Of a stretch of DNA of 64,000 bases, positions 16,732-24,945 are shown piece after piece (position 1 is the stretch's first letter; each line of letters starts with the position of its first letter). The notes beneath the pieces were generated by a model. The model worked only from the letters and a program-made list of their open reading frames with translations. It was not told where the DNA came from and searched no databases. The DNA lies in NCBI GenBank assembly GCA_900102235.1, contig FMVL01000006.1:340440-404439 (forward strand), given 5' to 3'. The translations under genes and the position numbers were made by a program. This DNA is from Lachnospiraceae bacterium XBB2008. GTDB lineage: Bacteria > Bacillota > Clostridia > Lachnospirales > Lachnospiraceae.

Positions 16732-17574
16732 ATGCTTGGTATCATAGATGTGGGCGGAGGTACCCGGGGAATATACGGCGCCGGAGTACTTGATAATCTG
16801 CTCGATCATAATATAATGGCTGACTGCTTTATCGGCGTTTCTGCCGGTACCGCCAACGGAGCATCATATCTGGCAGGTCAGCGCGGAAGAAATTATAAGT
16901 TTTATACCGAATATGCTTTTCGTAAGGAATATATGGGCCTTCGTAACATGATGAAGACCGGCTCATATATCAACCTTGAGTATATTTACGGTACACTGTG
17001 CAATGAAGACGGCGAGAGTCCTTTTGCATTCGATGCTTTTATGGATAATCCTGCAAAATACATCATTGTCACGACGGATGCATTTACCGGTGAACCCGTG
17101 TATTTTGACAAGGATGACATGAGCCTCGATCACTATGAGACGCTTATGACTTCCAGCTGCGTTCCGGGCGTGAACAGACCATACATATTCCGGGGAAAAC
17201 CGTATTTTGACGGCGGGATAAGCGATCCGATCCCGATAAAAAAGGCTATGGAGTTAGGATGCGACAAACTTATCGTGATCCTTACCAGACCTAAGAAAGC
17301 ATTCAGAAAGCCTCGCGCCGATGCCAGGGTTTCACGCATTGTATCGTTCAGGTTTCCTTATGCGGCCGATGCCATCAAGGTCAGATGTGATGTATATAAT
17401 GAACAGCTCAAATATGCTCTGAAACTTGAAGATGAGGGCAAGATCATAATAGTCGCGCCGGAGGATATTTCCAATTTAAAGACACTGACCAAGGATGTGA
17501 CGAGTCTCAACCGGATGTATCGCATGGGATACACCGATGCGATAAAGATCAAGGATTATCTTAAAAAGAGATGA
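16732..17574 (+). CDS. Patatin-like phospholipase
   Basis: A 280-residue patatin-fold hydrolase with the complete catalytic set: glycine-rich oxyanion loop DVGGGTRG (6-13), nucleophile Ser37 in GVSAG, and catalytic Asp160 in DGG. No signal peptide is seen, so it acts inside the cell, most likely on phospholipid or acyl esters. It resembles the YjjU/RssA-type group of small bacterial patatins. A strong GGAGGAAG site precedes the ATG. It ends the signalling gene string; the next gene, apt, has its own strong ribosome binding site and a 30-base gap. Confidence 0.85.
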   Translation: MLGIIDVGGGTRGIYGAGVLDNLLDHNIMADCFIGVSAGTANGASYLAGQRGRNYKFYTEYAFRKEYMGLRNMMKTGSYINLEYIYGTLCNEDGESPFAFDAFMDNPAKYIIVTTDAFTGEPVYFDKDDMSLDHYETLMTSSCVPGVNRPYIFRGKPYFDGGISDPIPIKKAMELGCDKLIVILTRPKKAFRKPRADARVSRIVSFRFPYAADAIKVRCDVYNEQLKYALKLEDEGKIIIVAPEDISNLKTLTKDVTSLNRMYRMGYTDAIKIKDYLKKR

Positions 17575-17604
17575 TAATAAAATGCTTAAACTAAGGAGGC
17601 ATTT

Positions 17605-18129
17605 ATGAAAAAGATAGAAGATTACGTAAGGACCATACCGGATTTTCCCGAACCCGGCATCATGTTCAGGGATATCACAACGGTCCTGCAGGACGCTGAA
17701 GGATTTCATCTTGCGATAGATGAACTTAATCAGCTGATCCAGGGGCTGGAGTTCGATGCCATAGTCGGCGCCGAATCCAGAGGTTTCATTCTCGGTGCTC
17801 CTCTTGCATATGAGAGGCATAAACCGTTCATCCTGGTCAGGAAGAAGGGTAAACTCCCTTGTGAGACCATTTCCCAGGATTATGATCTCGAGTATGGGAA
17901 AGCCACGATCGAGATGCACAAGGATGCTATCGCACCGGGCCAGAAGGTCGTCATAGTCGATGACCTGATCGCTACAGGCGGAACGCTTGAAGCATCGGCC
18001 AAACTTGTGGAAGCGCTTGGCGGGGAAGTAGTTAAGATAATCTGCCTTATGGAACTTGCAGGGTTAAAAGGCAGAGATAAACTCTCCAAGTATGACGTGG
18101 AATCCGTGATCACATACGAAGGAAAATAA
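17605..18129 (+). CDS. apt: Adenine phosphoribosyltransferase
   Basis: A 174-residue enzyme of the usual Apt length. It begins with the family signature IPDFPEPGIMFRDIT, continues with ESRGFILGAPLA and has the PRPP-binding loop VVIVDDLIATGGTL. It converts adenine and PRPP to AMP in the cytoplasm. A consensus AAGGAGG site lies 6 bases before the ATG. The next gene is an NCS2 purine permease, so uptake and salvage of purine bases are paired. I looked for a purine riboswitch upstream and saw none. Confidence 0.95.
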   Translation: MKKIEDYVRTIPDFPEPGIMFRDITTVLQDAEGFHLAIDELNQLIQGLEFDAIVGAESRGFILGAPLAYERHKPFILVRKKGKLPCETISQDYDLEYGKATIEMHKDAIAPGQKVVIVDDLIATGGTLEASAKLVEALGGEVVKIICLMELAGLKGRDKLSKYDVESVITYEGK

Positions 18130-18164
18130 CGCACGTTGATGCGTTCATTATTAAGGAGGTTAAC

Positions 18165-19505
18165 ATGGAAAACTTTTTCAAACTCAAAGAGAACGGCACG
18201 AATGTAAAGACTGAAGTCATTGCCGGTCTCACCACGTTCATGACGATGGCTTACATCCTCGCAGTCAATCCTGCGATCCTGTCTGCCAGCGGTATGGACC
18301 CCCAGGCCATTCTTATGGCAACCGCACTCGCTGCTTTTATAGGTACCGTGTGCATGGCGCTTCTGGCAAACTATCCTTTTGCACTTGCTCCCGGTCTCGG
18401 ACTTAATGCATACTTCGCATATACCGTATGCGGTGCTATGGGATACTCCTGGCAGTTCGCTCTCTTTGCAGTATTTGTTGAAGGTCTTATCTTCGTGGTC
18501 CTGTCTGTTACCAACGTTCGCGAAGCTATCTTCAACGCCATACCTCTTACCCTGAAGAAGGGTGTATCCGTAGGTATCGGCCTTTTCGTTGCTTTCATCG
18601 GTCTGCAGAACGGTTCGATCGTAGTTAACAGCGATGCAACACTTGTAACTCTGGTAAGCTTCAAGGAAGACTTTACCAACGTAGGTATCTGCGCACTGCT
18701 TGCGATCATCGGAACATTCATTATCGCGATCCTTCATTACAAGAACGTTAAGGGATCGATCCTTATCGGCGTTCTCATTACATGGGTTCTCGGCATCATC
18801 TGCGAACTTACCGGCCTTTACACAGGCATGTCCGTTCTTCCTCAGTGGAGCAACTTCAACCTCGGTGCACTCGGACTTACATTTGCACAGTGCTTCTCGG
18901 GAGAAGCTTTTTCCAATTTCAAGGTGCTTGATTTCATCGTTATCATGTTCTCATTCCTGTTCGTTGATGTGTTCGATACTATCGGAACACTCATCGGATG
19001 TGCCAATAAGGCTGACATGCTCGATAAGGAAGGCAAACTTCCCCGCATCAAGCAGGCACTCCTTGCTGACGCTGTTGCAACATCGGCAGGTGCCGTACTC
19101 GGTACTTCAACTACCACTACTTTCGTAGAGAGCTCTGCAGGCGTTTCCGAAGGCGGACGTACAGGTCTTACCGCTATCGTTACGGGATTAATGTTCCTGA
19201 TCGCGATCTTCCTGTCACCCATCTTCATCGCAATCCCCGGATTTGCGACTGCACCTGCACTTATCTTCGTAGGATTCCTCATGATCACAGCAGTAGCAGA
19301 GATCGATTTCAAGGATCTTACAGAAGCTGTTCCCGCTTACCTTTCACTTGTTGCAATGCCCATCCTTTACAGCATTTCAGACGGTATCGCAGTAGGTATC
19401 ATCTCTTATGTTGTTATCAACGTATGCTGCGGCAAGGCTAAGAAGGTCAGCCCGCTTATGTATGTACTTGCAGTACTGTTCGTACTCAAGTATGTATTCC
19501 TGTAA
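18165..19505 (+). CDS. NCS2-family purine base permease (AzgA/PbuG type)
   Basis: A 446-residue membrane protein with about 12-14 helices. It carries the AzgA-type hallmarks: ALAPGLGLNAYFAY near 65-80, FVDVFDTIGTLIG near 265-278, and GTSTTTTFVESSAGVSEGGRTG near 310-331. Proteins of this group bring in adenine, guanine or hypoxanthine with protons. A perfect AAGGAGG site precedes the ATG, 35 bases after apt. The gene has a stretch of unusually uniform codon choice (many ATC, CTT and GCA codons) compared with the signalling genes upstream, suggesting high expression. Confidence 0.92.
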   Translation: MENFFKLKENGTNVKTEVIAGLTTFMTMAYILAVNPAILSASGMDPQAILMATALAAFIGTVCMALLANYPFALAPGLGLNAYFAYTVCGAMGYSWQFALFAVFVEGLIFVVLSVTNVREAIFNAIPLTLKKGVSVGIGLFVAFIGLQNGSIVVNSDATLVTLVSFKEDFTNVGICALLAIIGTFIIAILHYKNVKGSILIGVLITWVLGIICELTGLYTGMSVLPQWSNFNLGALGLTFAQCFSGEAFSNFKVLDFIVIMFSFLFVDVFDTIGTLIGCANKADMLDKEGKLPRIKQALLADAVATSAGAVLGTSTTTTFVESSAGVSEGGRTGLTAIVTGLMFLIAIFLSPIFIAIPGFATAPALIFVGFLMITAVAEIDFKDLTEAVPAYLSLVAMPILYSISDGIAVGIISYVVINVCCGKAKKVSPLMYVLAVLFVLKYVFL

Positions 19506-19533
19506 AATAGACTTAAGATAAAAGATTTTAAAA

Positions 19534-19683
19534 GGGACATAGCACAATGTAGATTCCATGCAGGCACGCTCTCGCTATGTAGTCGCGTGCAGCGGTACTA
19601 AGGTCGCTGAAATACGCGACCTAAGGACCGGCCGCTCCGACATACCTGCATGGAATCACATGTGCATGTCCCTGTAGTTTTTT
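19534..19683 (+). ncRNA. Highly structured non-coding element directly upstream of the GH2 gene (candidate cis-acting RNA)
   Basis: The arm at 19534-19564 pairs with 19645-19672 over 28 bp, broken only by three single A bulges on the left arm. Inside are hairpin CACGC/GCGTG (65-69 with 85-89 of 195xx), stem AGCGG/CCGCT (19591-19595 with 19632-19636) and, on top of it, AGGTCGC/GCGACCT (19601-19607 with 19616-19622). Six Ts at 19678-19683 follow the outer stem. The GH2 start is only 12 bases further, leaving no room for a normal promoter after the T run. I do not recognise a known riboswitch or tRNA. A MITE-like element is the main alternative. Confidence 0.65.
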
Positions 19684-19695
19684 ATGGAGAAATAT

Positions 19696-22600
19696 ATGAA
19701 ATCGATTTGGAATGAGGGGTGGGAGTTTAATCTTAATGATTCTCCCGATGAACTGAAGAATGATGAATGGAGCAAGGTGCGGATCCCGCATGACTGGCTT
19801 ATTTATGATACGACGGATCTTTATCGTGACGGATTCGGCAGATACAGAAAGAGATTTGTCGTAGATAAGAATGAGATCGGAGCGGATGCGGCTTCTGGGC
19901 TCAGGCATATTTCCGTTATATTTGACGGAGTATATATGGATTCGACATACTTCCTGAACGGAGAAAAGATAGGTGAATGGAAGTACGGATATTCGCAGTA
20001 TATCCTCGATCTGCCCGATGACAAACTCCTCGACGGCGTTAATGAACTTGTTGTCGCCGTTAACTTTAAGTCCCCAAATTCCAGATGGTACTCGGGCGCA
20101 GGAATCTACAGAGATGTCTGGTTTGCTGTTTATCCTGAGAATTATATCCCCGAAAACGGAGTCTATGTCCATACCGAGGAGCGTGAAGACGGGTATCTTT
20201 TATATGTTGATACCTGTCTGAATGATTCCGATGCCGGTGCATACATAAAAGTAGTAAACACTCTCTATGATGCGGCCGGAAAGCCTGTGGAGCTTATTCC
20301 TACCAAGGCATCTGCGGATGCGTATGTCTACGATCCGGATAGTGTTAGAGGCAGGGAAAAGCCTTTTGATGAGAGCGTTTATCTTGTGAGGGATCCTCAT
20401 ATATGGGATATATCCGATCCTTATCTGTACAGTCTGAAGACGTCCCTCATATCTGCAGACGACAACTGCATCCAGACAGTAGATAATACGGTAGGTTTCA
20501 GAAACATACGGTTTGATCCGGCTGAAGGAATGTTCATAAACGGCCGCAGGATCAAACTTAACGGTGTATGCGAACACCATGATCTCGGACTGCTCGGGGC
20601 CGAATTTAACAGATCCGCCATGCGCAGAAAGATCGAGATCTTAAAGACCATGGGGGTTAATGCCATCCGAGGCACTCATAACATGATGGCCCCGGGGCTT
20701 CTTGAACTGTGTGACGAGATGGGGGTACTGTATCTCTCGGAAGCCTTTGATATGTGGAACCATCCCAAGACCGAATTTGATTATGCCCGGTTTTTTGATG
20801 ACTGGCATGAGCGTGATGTGGCAAGCTGGGTAAGACGTGACAGGAATCATCCCTGCGTGATCATGTGGAGCATCGGTAATGAGATAGCCGATATCCATAA
20901 TTATGAGAAAGAAGGTCAGGAGATGACCGCACACCTGATGCATCTTGTCGCCTGTCATGACTATCGCGCAAACGCATATATCACTCAGGGATCCAATTAC
21001 ATGCCCTGGCCAAACGCCCAGAAGTGCGCTGATATACTCAAAGTGGCCGGATATAATTACGGCGAAAGCTGCTATGAGGAGCATCACGCCAAACATCCCG
21101 ATTGGATAATATACGGAAGTGAGACATCATCGATAACGCAGAGCAGAGGCGTTTATCATCTGCCGCTGTCTGCCAATTCCCTCGGTGAAGAGGATGAACA
21201 GTGTTCGGCGCTCGGAAACTCAACTACGAGCTGGTCTGCGAAGAGTTATGAAGCGTGTGTATGCATAGACAGGGATACGCCGTATTCTCTCGGGCAGTTC
21301 CTGTGGTCGGGTTTTGACTATATAGGTGAGCCCACTCCGTACAAAACGCGTAATTCCTATTTCGGGCAGATCGATACGGCAGGATTTCCGAAAGATTCAT
21401 ACTGGGTATGGAAATCCGCATGGGTAAGTCCGGACGAAGATCCTTTTGTACATGTATTTCCTTACTGGGATTTTAATCCGGGACAGACTGTGGATGTGAG
21501 AGTGGTATCCAATCTGCCTGAGGTTGAACTATTCATAAACGGGCGCAGTCTGGGCAGACAGACGCTTGATCATGAGCCCGGCAGCGGATGGCATATCATA
21601 GCCGATTACAGCGTTCCTTATGAAAAAGGATGCATAACGGCTAATGCATATAAATCATCCGGATCAGATGAGATTGCAGCGAGATGTGAGCGGCACAGTT
21701 TCGGTAATACGGACAGGCCCGTAGTAAAAAGATATGAATACACATCCACGGAAGAAGCACAGGATATCGTTTATTATGAGATAAGTGCGATCGATGCTGA
21801 AGGGTATCCGGTGGAGAATGCCTGTGACAGAGTAAGCGTGAGCGTGGACGGTCCCGGACGCCTGATAGGTCTGGATAACGGCAACAGCGCGGATCCTGAC
21901 GGCTACAGAGTAGATAACAGGCGCCTGTTTAACGGCAGGCTTCTGGCCGCCGTGGAATGCGACAGAGATGCCTCTGCCGATCCTGAGATTAGGGTGGCGA
22001 TAGTTAAAGATGATCCCGATGTCAGACGGATCACGCTCGTCTGTGAGGAAGACAGAGTTCTTGATCCCGATCACAGAACGGTAAAGGTTAAAAGCTATGT
22101 AGAACCCGGGGATTCATCGGGGCATGATATAAATTACAGTATTGTCGATGATATGGGCATCGGTTCACCACTTGCAAAACTTGAGATCATAAAACCTGAC
22201 AGCGGCTTGGATGAGAACAACGGATGTAAGGATATTGTTATCATGCATGCACTCGGAGACGGAAATTTCAGACTTCGAGCAACTGTCGGAGGATTCAGGC
22301 AGAAGGTGCGTGTCATATCGGATCTTGAGTTTGAGATCTCGGGATGTGGGGAGGCATATCGGAATCCGTATGAGTTCATAGCGGGAAGCACTTATTCATC
22401 ATCGATCGGAGAAGTGGGAAGCGGAAATGAAAAAGGATTTGCGACTGCCAGGGACGGATGTACTATCGTGACTTTTGAAGGCCTTGATTTCGGATCTTAC
22501 GGGGCCGACAGGATCACGATACCGATATTTGCATTAGATTCGGATGATGTCCCGCTAAAAGTATGGCAGGGCGTGCCCGGGAGCGGAAGCGAAGTTTGTC

Positions 22601-23115
22601 TGCTTGATACGGTTTATTCAAAACCCAGACAATGGGCTGTGTTTATCGAAGATTCGTGGCAGCTGATGCAGCGTGTTAAAGGGATCACCTCGATAAGCTT
22701 TGAATTTACGCAAAAAGTACATGTAAAGGGGTTCATATTCGATAAGGCGGACAGAGCGCATGCCAGACTTCTTGCCGCTGAAGCGGATGCGATATACGGA
22801 GATGAATTCACGCGTACGGATACTGTCGTGGAAGGCATCGGCAATAATGTTTCGATGGAATATAAGGATATGGATTTCGGCGCTGAAGGCATCGATTCCA
22901 TAACCATCTGGGGGCATACAGTTAATGAGACCAATCCCGTACATGTAAGGTTCATCAGAGACAATGAGAATATAAGAGAGGTATGTGAATTCAAACGTTC
23001 GGATGAATACGGACCACAGACATTTAAGCTCCCGCACATAGAGGGTAAATGGAATGTGACCTTCGTATTCCTGCCGGGCAGCAATTTTGATTTCGAAAGC
23101 TTCAAGTTTGAATAA
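19696..23115 (+). CDS. GH2 beta-galactosidase, large form with C-terminal accessory domains
   Basis: A protein of 1139 residues. The second ATG (19696) is chosen because GGAGA lies 5 bases before it; the ATG at 19684 adds four residues. Order: jelly-roll sugar-binding domain (about 1-150), immunoglobulin-like domain (155-275), TIM barrel (280-560) with acid/base Glu396 (WSIGNE) and nucleophile Glu476 (YGSETSS), a DUF4982-type beta domain, a further beta domain, and two C-terminal beta-sandwich segments near 870-1139 that may bind carbohydrate. There is no signal peptide, so it should cleave terminal beta-galactosyl units inside the cell. It may act on the galacto-oligosaccharides that the GH53 domain would yield. 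It stands alone behind the folded element. Confidence 0.85.
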   Translation: MKSIWNEGWEFNLNDSPDELKNDEWSKVRIPHDWLIYDTTDLYRDGFGRYRKRFVVDKNEIGADAASGLRHISVIFDGVYMDSTYFLNGEKIGEWKYGYSQYILDLPDDKLLDGVNELVVAVNFKSPNSRWYSGAGIYRDVWFAVYPENYIPENGVYVHTEEREDGYLLYVDTCLNDSDAGAYIKVVNTLYDAAGKPVELIPTKASADAYVYDPDSVRGREKPFDESVYLVRDPHIWDISDPYLYSLKTSLISADDNCIQTVDNTVGFRNIRFDPAEGMFINGRRIKLNGVCEHHDLGLLGAEFNRSAMRRKIEILKTMGVNAIRGTHNMMAPGLLELCDEMGVLYLSEAFDMWNHPKTEFDYARFFDDWHERDVASWVRRDRNHPCVIMWSIGNEIADIHNYEKEGQEMTAHLMHLVACHDYRANAYITQGSNYMPWPNAQKCADILKVAGYNYGESCYEEHHAKHPDWIIYGSETSSITQSRGVYHLPLSANSLGEEDEQCSALGNSTTSWSAKSYEACVCIDRDTPYSLGQFLWSGFDYIGEPTPYKTRNSYFGQIDTAGFPKDSYWVWKSAWVSPDEDPFVHVFPYWDFNPGQTVDVRVVSNLPEVELFINGRSLGRQTLDHEPGSGWHIIADYSVPYEKGCITANAYKSSGSDEIAARCERHSFGNTDRPVVKRYEYTSTEEAQDIVYYEISAIDAEGYPVENACDRVSVSVDGPGRLIGLDNGNSADPDGYRVDNRRLFNGRLLAAVECDRDASADPEIRVAIVKDDPDVRRITLVCEEDRVLDPDHRTVKVKSYVEPGDSSGHDINYSIVDDMGIGSPLAKLEIIKPDSGLDENNGCKDIVIMHALGDGNFRLRATVGGFRQKVRVISDLEFEISGCGEAYRNPYEFIAGSTYSSSIGEVGSGNEKGFATARDGCTIVTFEGLDFGSYGADRITIPIFALDSDDVPLKVWQGVPGSGSEVCLLDTVYSKPRQWAVFIEDSWQLMQRVKGITSISFEFTQKVHVKGFIFDKADRAHARLLAAEADAIYGDEFTRTDTVVEGIGNNVSMEYKDMDFGAEGIDSITIWGHTVNETNPVHVRFIRDNENIREVCEFKRSDEYGPQTFKLPHIEGKWNVTFVFLPGSNFDFESFKFE

Positions 23116-23163
23116 AGCCCTGCACCGCCGGTTATGAGTATGCTCATCGTATATCCGATGTAC

Positions 23164-24942
23164 CTATTGAATGTCCTCAACCTGTGCGTTGTACAACTTA
23201 TAGTATAAACCTTTTTTCTCCATAAGTTCAGTATGAGTACCGCATTCGACTATGCCGCCGTTATCAATATACATGATCTTGTCGCAGCCGGTGATGGTTG
23301 AGAGACGATGAGCTATAACGAAACTTGTCCTGCCCTTCATCATGGCATTCAGGCCTTGCTGGAGGGCTTTTTCCGTCTGTACGTCTATACTTGATGTCGC
23401 TTCATCCAGGACCAGTATCGCAGGATCGGAGAGAAGCGTACGTGCAAATGAGATGAGCTGTTTCTGCCCCTGGGAAAGAAGTGAGCCCCTCTCTTTTACT
23501 TCGGACCTGTATCCGTCAGGCATTCCCGAGATGAAGTCGTCTGCGCATACGAGACGGCTGGCTTTAACGATCTCTTCATGCGTGGCATCGAGTTTGCCGT
23601 ATCTGATATTGTCTTCGATTGTACCTGAGAAGATAAAACTGTCCTGCAGCATTATGCCCATCTGGGATCTCAGAGAATGAAGAGTTACCTTGGATATATC
23701 ATGTCCGTCTATCAGGATCCTTCCCTTATCAAGGTTATAGAAGCGGGAGATGAGGCTGACGATAGTACTCTTGCCCGCACCGGTAGGCCCTACAAGCGCG
23801 ATGCTTTCTCCCGGATTGACGGTGAAAGATACATCGTGAAGCACTTCTTTTCCTTCTTCATAGGAGAAGGAAACGTGATCGAATTCGACACTTCCCGAGA
23901 TCGTGGGAAGCTCATAAGCATCATCTGCATCACGGACTTCCACGGGCTCATCGATGGTTTCGAATATCCTCTCGAGATAAGCGATATTGTTGATGAAGTT
24001 ATTGAATATATTGCCCAGGTTCATGATGGGCTGCCAGAATCTGGAGGCATAACTTGAGATCGCAACTATCACACCGAGTGATGTGTTGCCCTGGCCGAAT
24101 ATAAGTATGCCCGTGATAAAGATAGCAGCTCTTACAAGCACCGAGATCGTGTCTATGCCGGGCCATACAAGCGTGCTGTATTCGATAGCACGCATCCATG
24201 TTTTACGACATCTGTCGGAAAGCCCTTCGAATATCTCGGCATTCTCGTCTTCGCGGGCAAATATCTGTGTGATACGGGCACCTACGATGTTTTCCTGAAG
24301 ATAAGCATTCAGGTTGGAATTCTTGTTGGATACCTGTTGCCATGCCTTACGCTGTTTATTCTTGATCCAGAACATGAATACCATGAGAACGGGTACGCCT
24401 GCCATTACGACCAGAGATAGTTTAACATCTACGATGAACATGAAGATGATTATAAATATCAGGTTTAAGATCTCCAGGATGACATTTATGAGACCGTTGG
24501 AAAGCATATCGGATACGGAGTTGACGTAGTTTACGACTCTTATGAGGATCTTACCGTGCGGTCTGGTGTCATAGTATTGAAAAGGCAGAGCCTGAAGATG
24601 CTTGAACACATCATTACGGATGGTATATATGATGTCCTGGCTCACATTGATCATTATCCGTGATCTGATAGTGAAGAATATGATGCTCAACAGGTAGAAG
24701 ATTACAAGCCAGACTACGAGGATTATGAGCATTCGGACATCACCGGCGGGAATTGCTTCATCCAGTGCTTTCTCAACGATCATCGGAGATACGAGAGCGG
24801 CAGCTCCGCCGATGGCAGACAGAAACAGAGCCAGTACCATGGGGCCTGAATAATGTTTGATATATACCCATGCACGAAGCAGGTGCTTTATGTCAAACGG
24901 CTCTTCCAAGAGCTCGTCTTCTTTATAGGTATTCCGTGCCAT
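23164..24942 (-). CDS. ABC exporter half-transporter, catalytically complete subunit
   Basis: A 592-residue fusion of a six-helix permease domain (about 30-310) and an ATPase domain (about 345-592). It has Walker A GPTGAGKST, signature LSQGQ, Walker B ending in catalytic Glu (LVLDEATS) and the switch His in IAHRLS. It starts 3 bases after the stop of the partner gene and is surely co-transcribed. Together the pair resembles LmrCD/BmrCD-type heterodimeric multidrug or lipid exporters. The substrate cannot be inferred. The gene is convergent with the GH2 gene; the 48 bases between them hold no clear terminator. Confidence 0.9.
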   Translation of the reverse strand: MARNTYKEDELLEEPFDIKHLLRAWVYIKHYSGPMVLALFLSAIGGAAALVSPMIVEKALDEAIPAGDVRMLIILVVWLVIFYLLSIIFFTIRSRIMINVSQDIIYTIRNDVFKHLQALPFQYYDTRPHGKILIRVVNYVNSVSDMLSNGLINVILEILNLIFIIIFMFIVDVKLSLVVMAGVPVLMVFMFWIKNKQRKAWQQVSNKNSNLNAYLQENIVGARITQIFAREDENAEIFEGLSDRCRKTWMRAIEYSTLVWPGIDTISVLVRAAIFITGILIFGQGNTSLGVIVAISSYASRFWQPIMNLGNIFNNFINNIAYLERIFETIDEPVEVRDADDAYELPTISGSVEFDHVSFSYEEGKEVLHDVSFTVNPGESIALVGPTGAGKSTIVSLISRFYNLDKGRILIDGHDISKVTLHSLRSQMGIMLQDSFIFSGTIEDNIRYGKLDATHEEIVKASRLVCADDFISGMPDGYRSEVKERGSLLSQGQKQLISFARTLLSDPAILVLDEATSSIDVQTEKALQQGLNAMMKGRTSFVIAHRLSTITGCDKIMYIDNGGIVECGTHTELMEKKGLYYKLYNAQVEDIQ

Positions 24943-24945
24943 TGT

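Noticed and set aside
17575..17604. Purine riboswitch before apt or the NCS2 permease
   Set aside because: The gaps are 30 and 35 bases, too short for the aptamer, and the conserved loop sequences are absent.
19565..19640. A tRNA inside the folded element
   Set aside because: The branched fold is superficially cloverleaf-like, but there is no GGTTCGA T loop, no normal D arm and no CCA.
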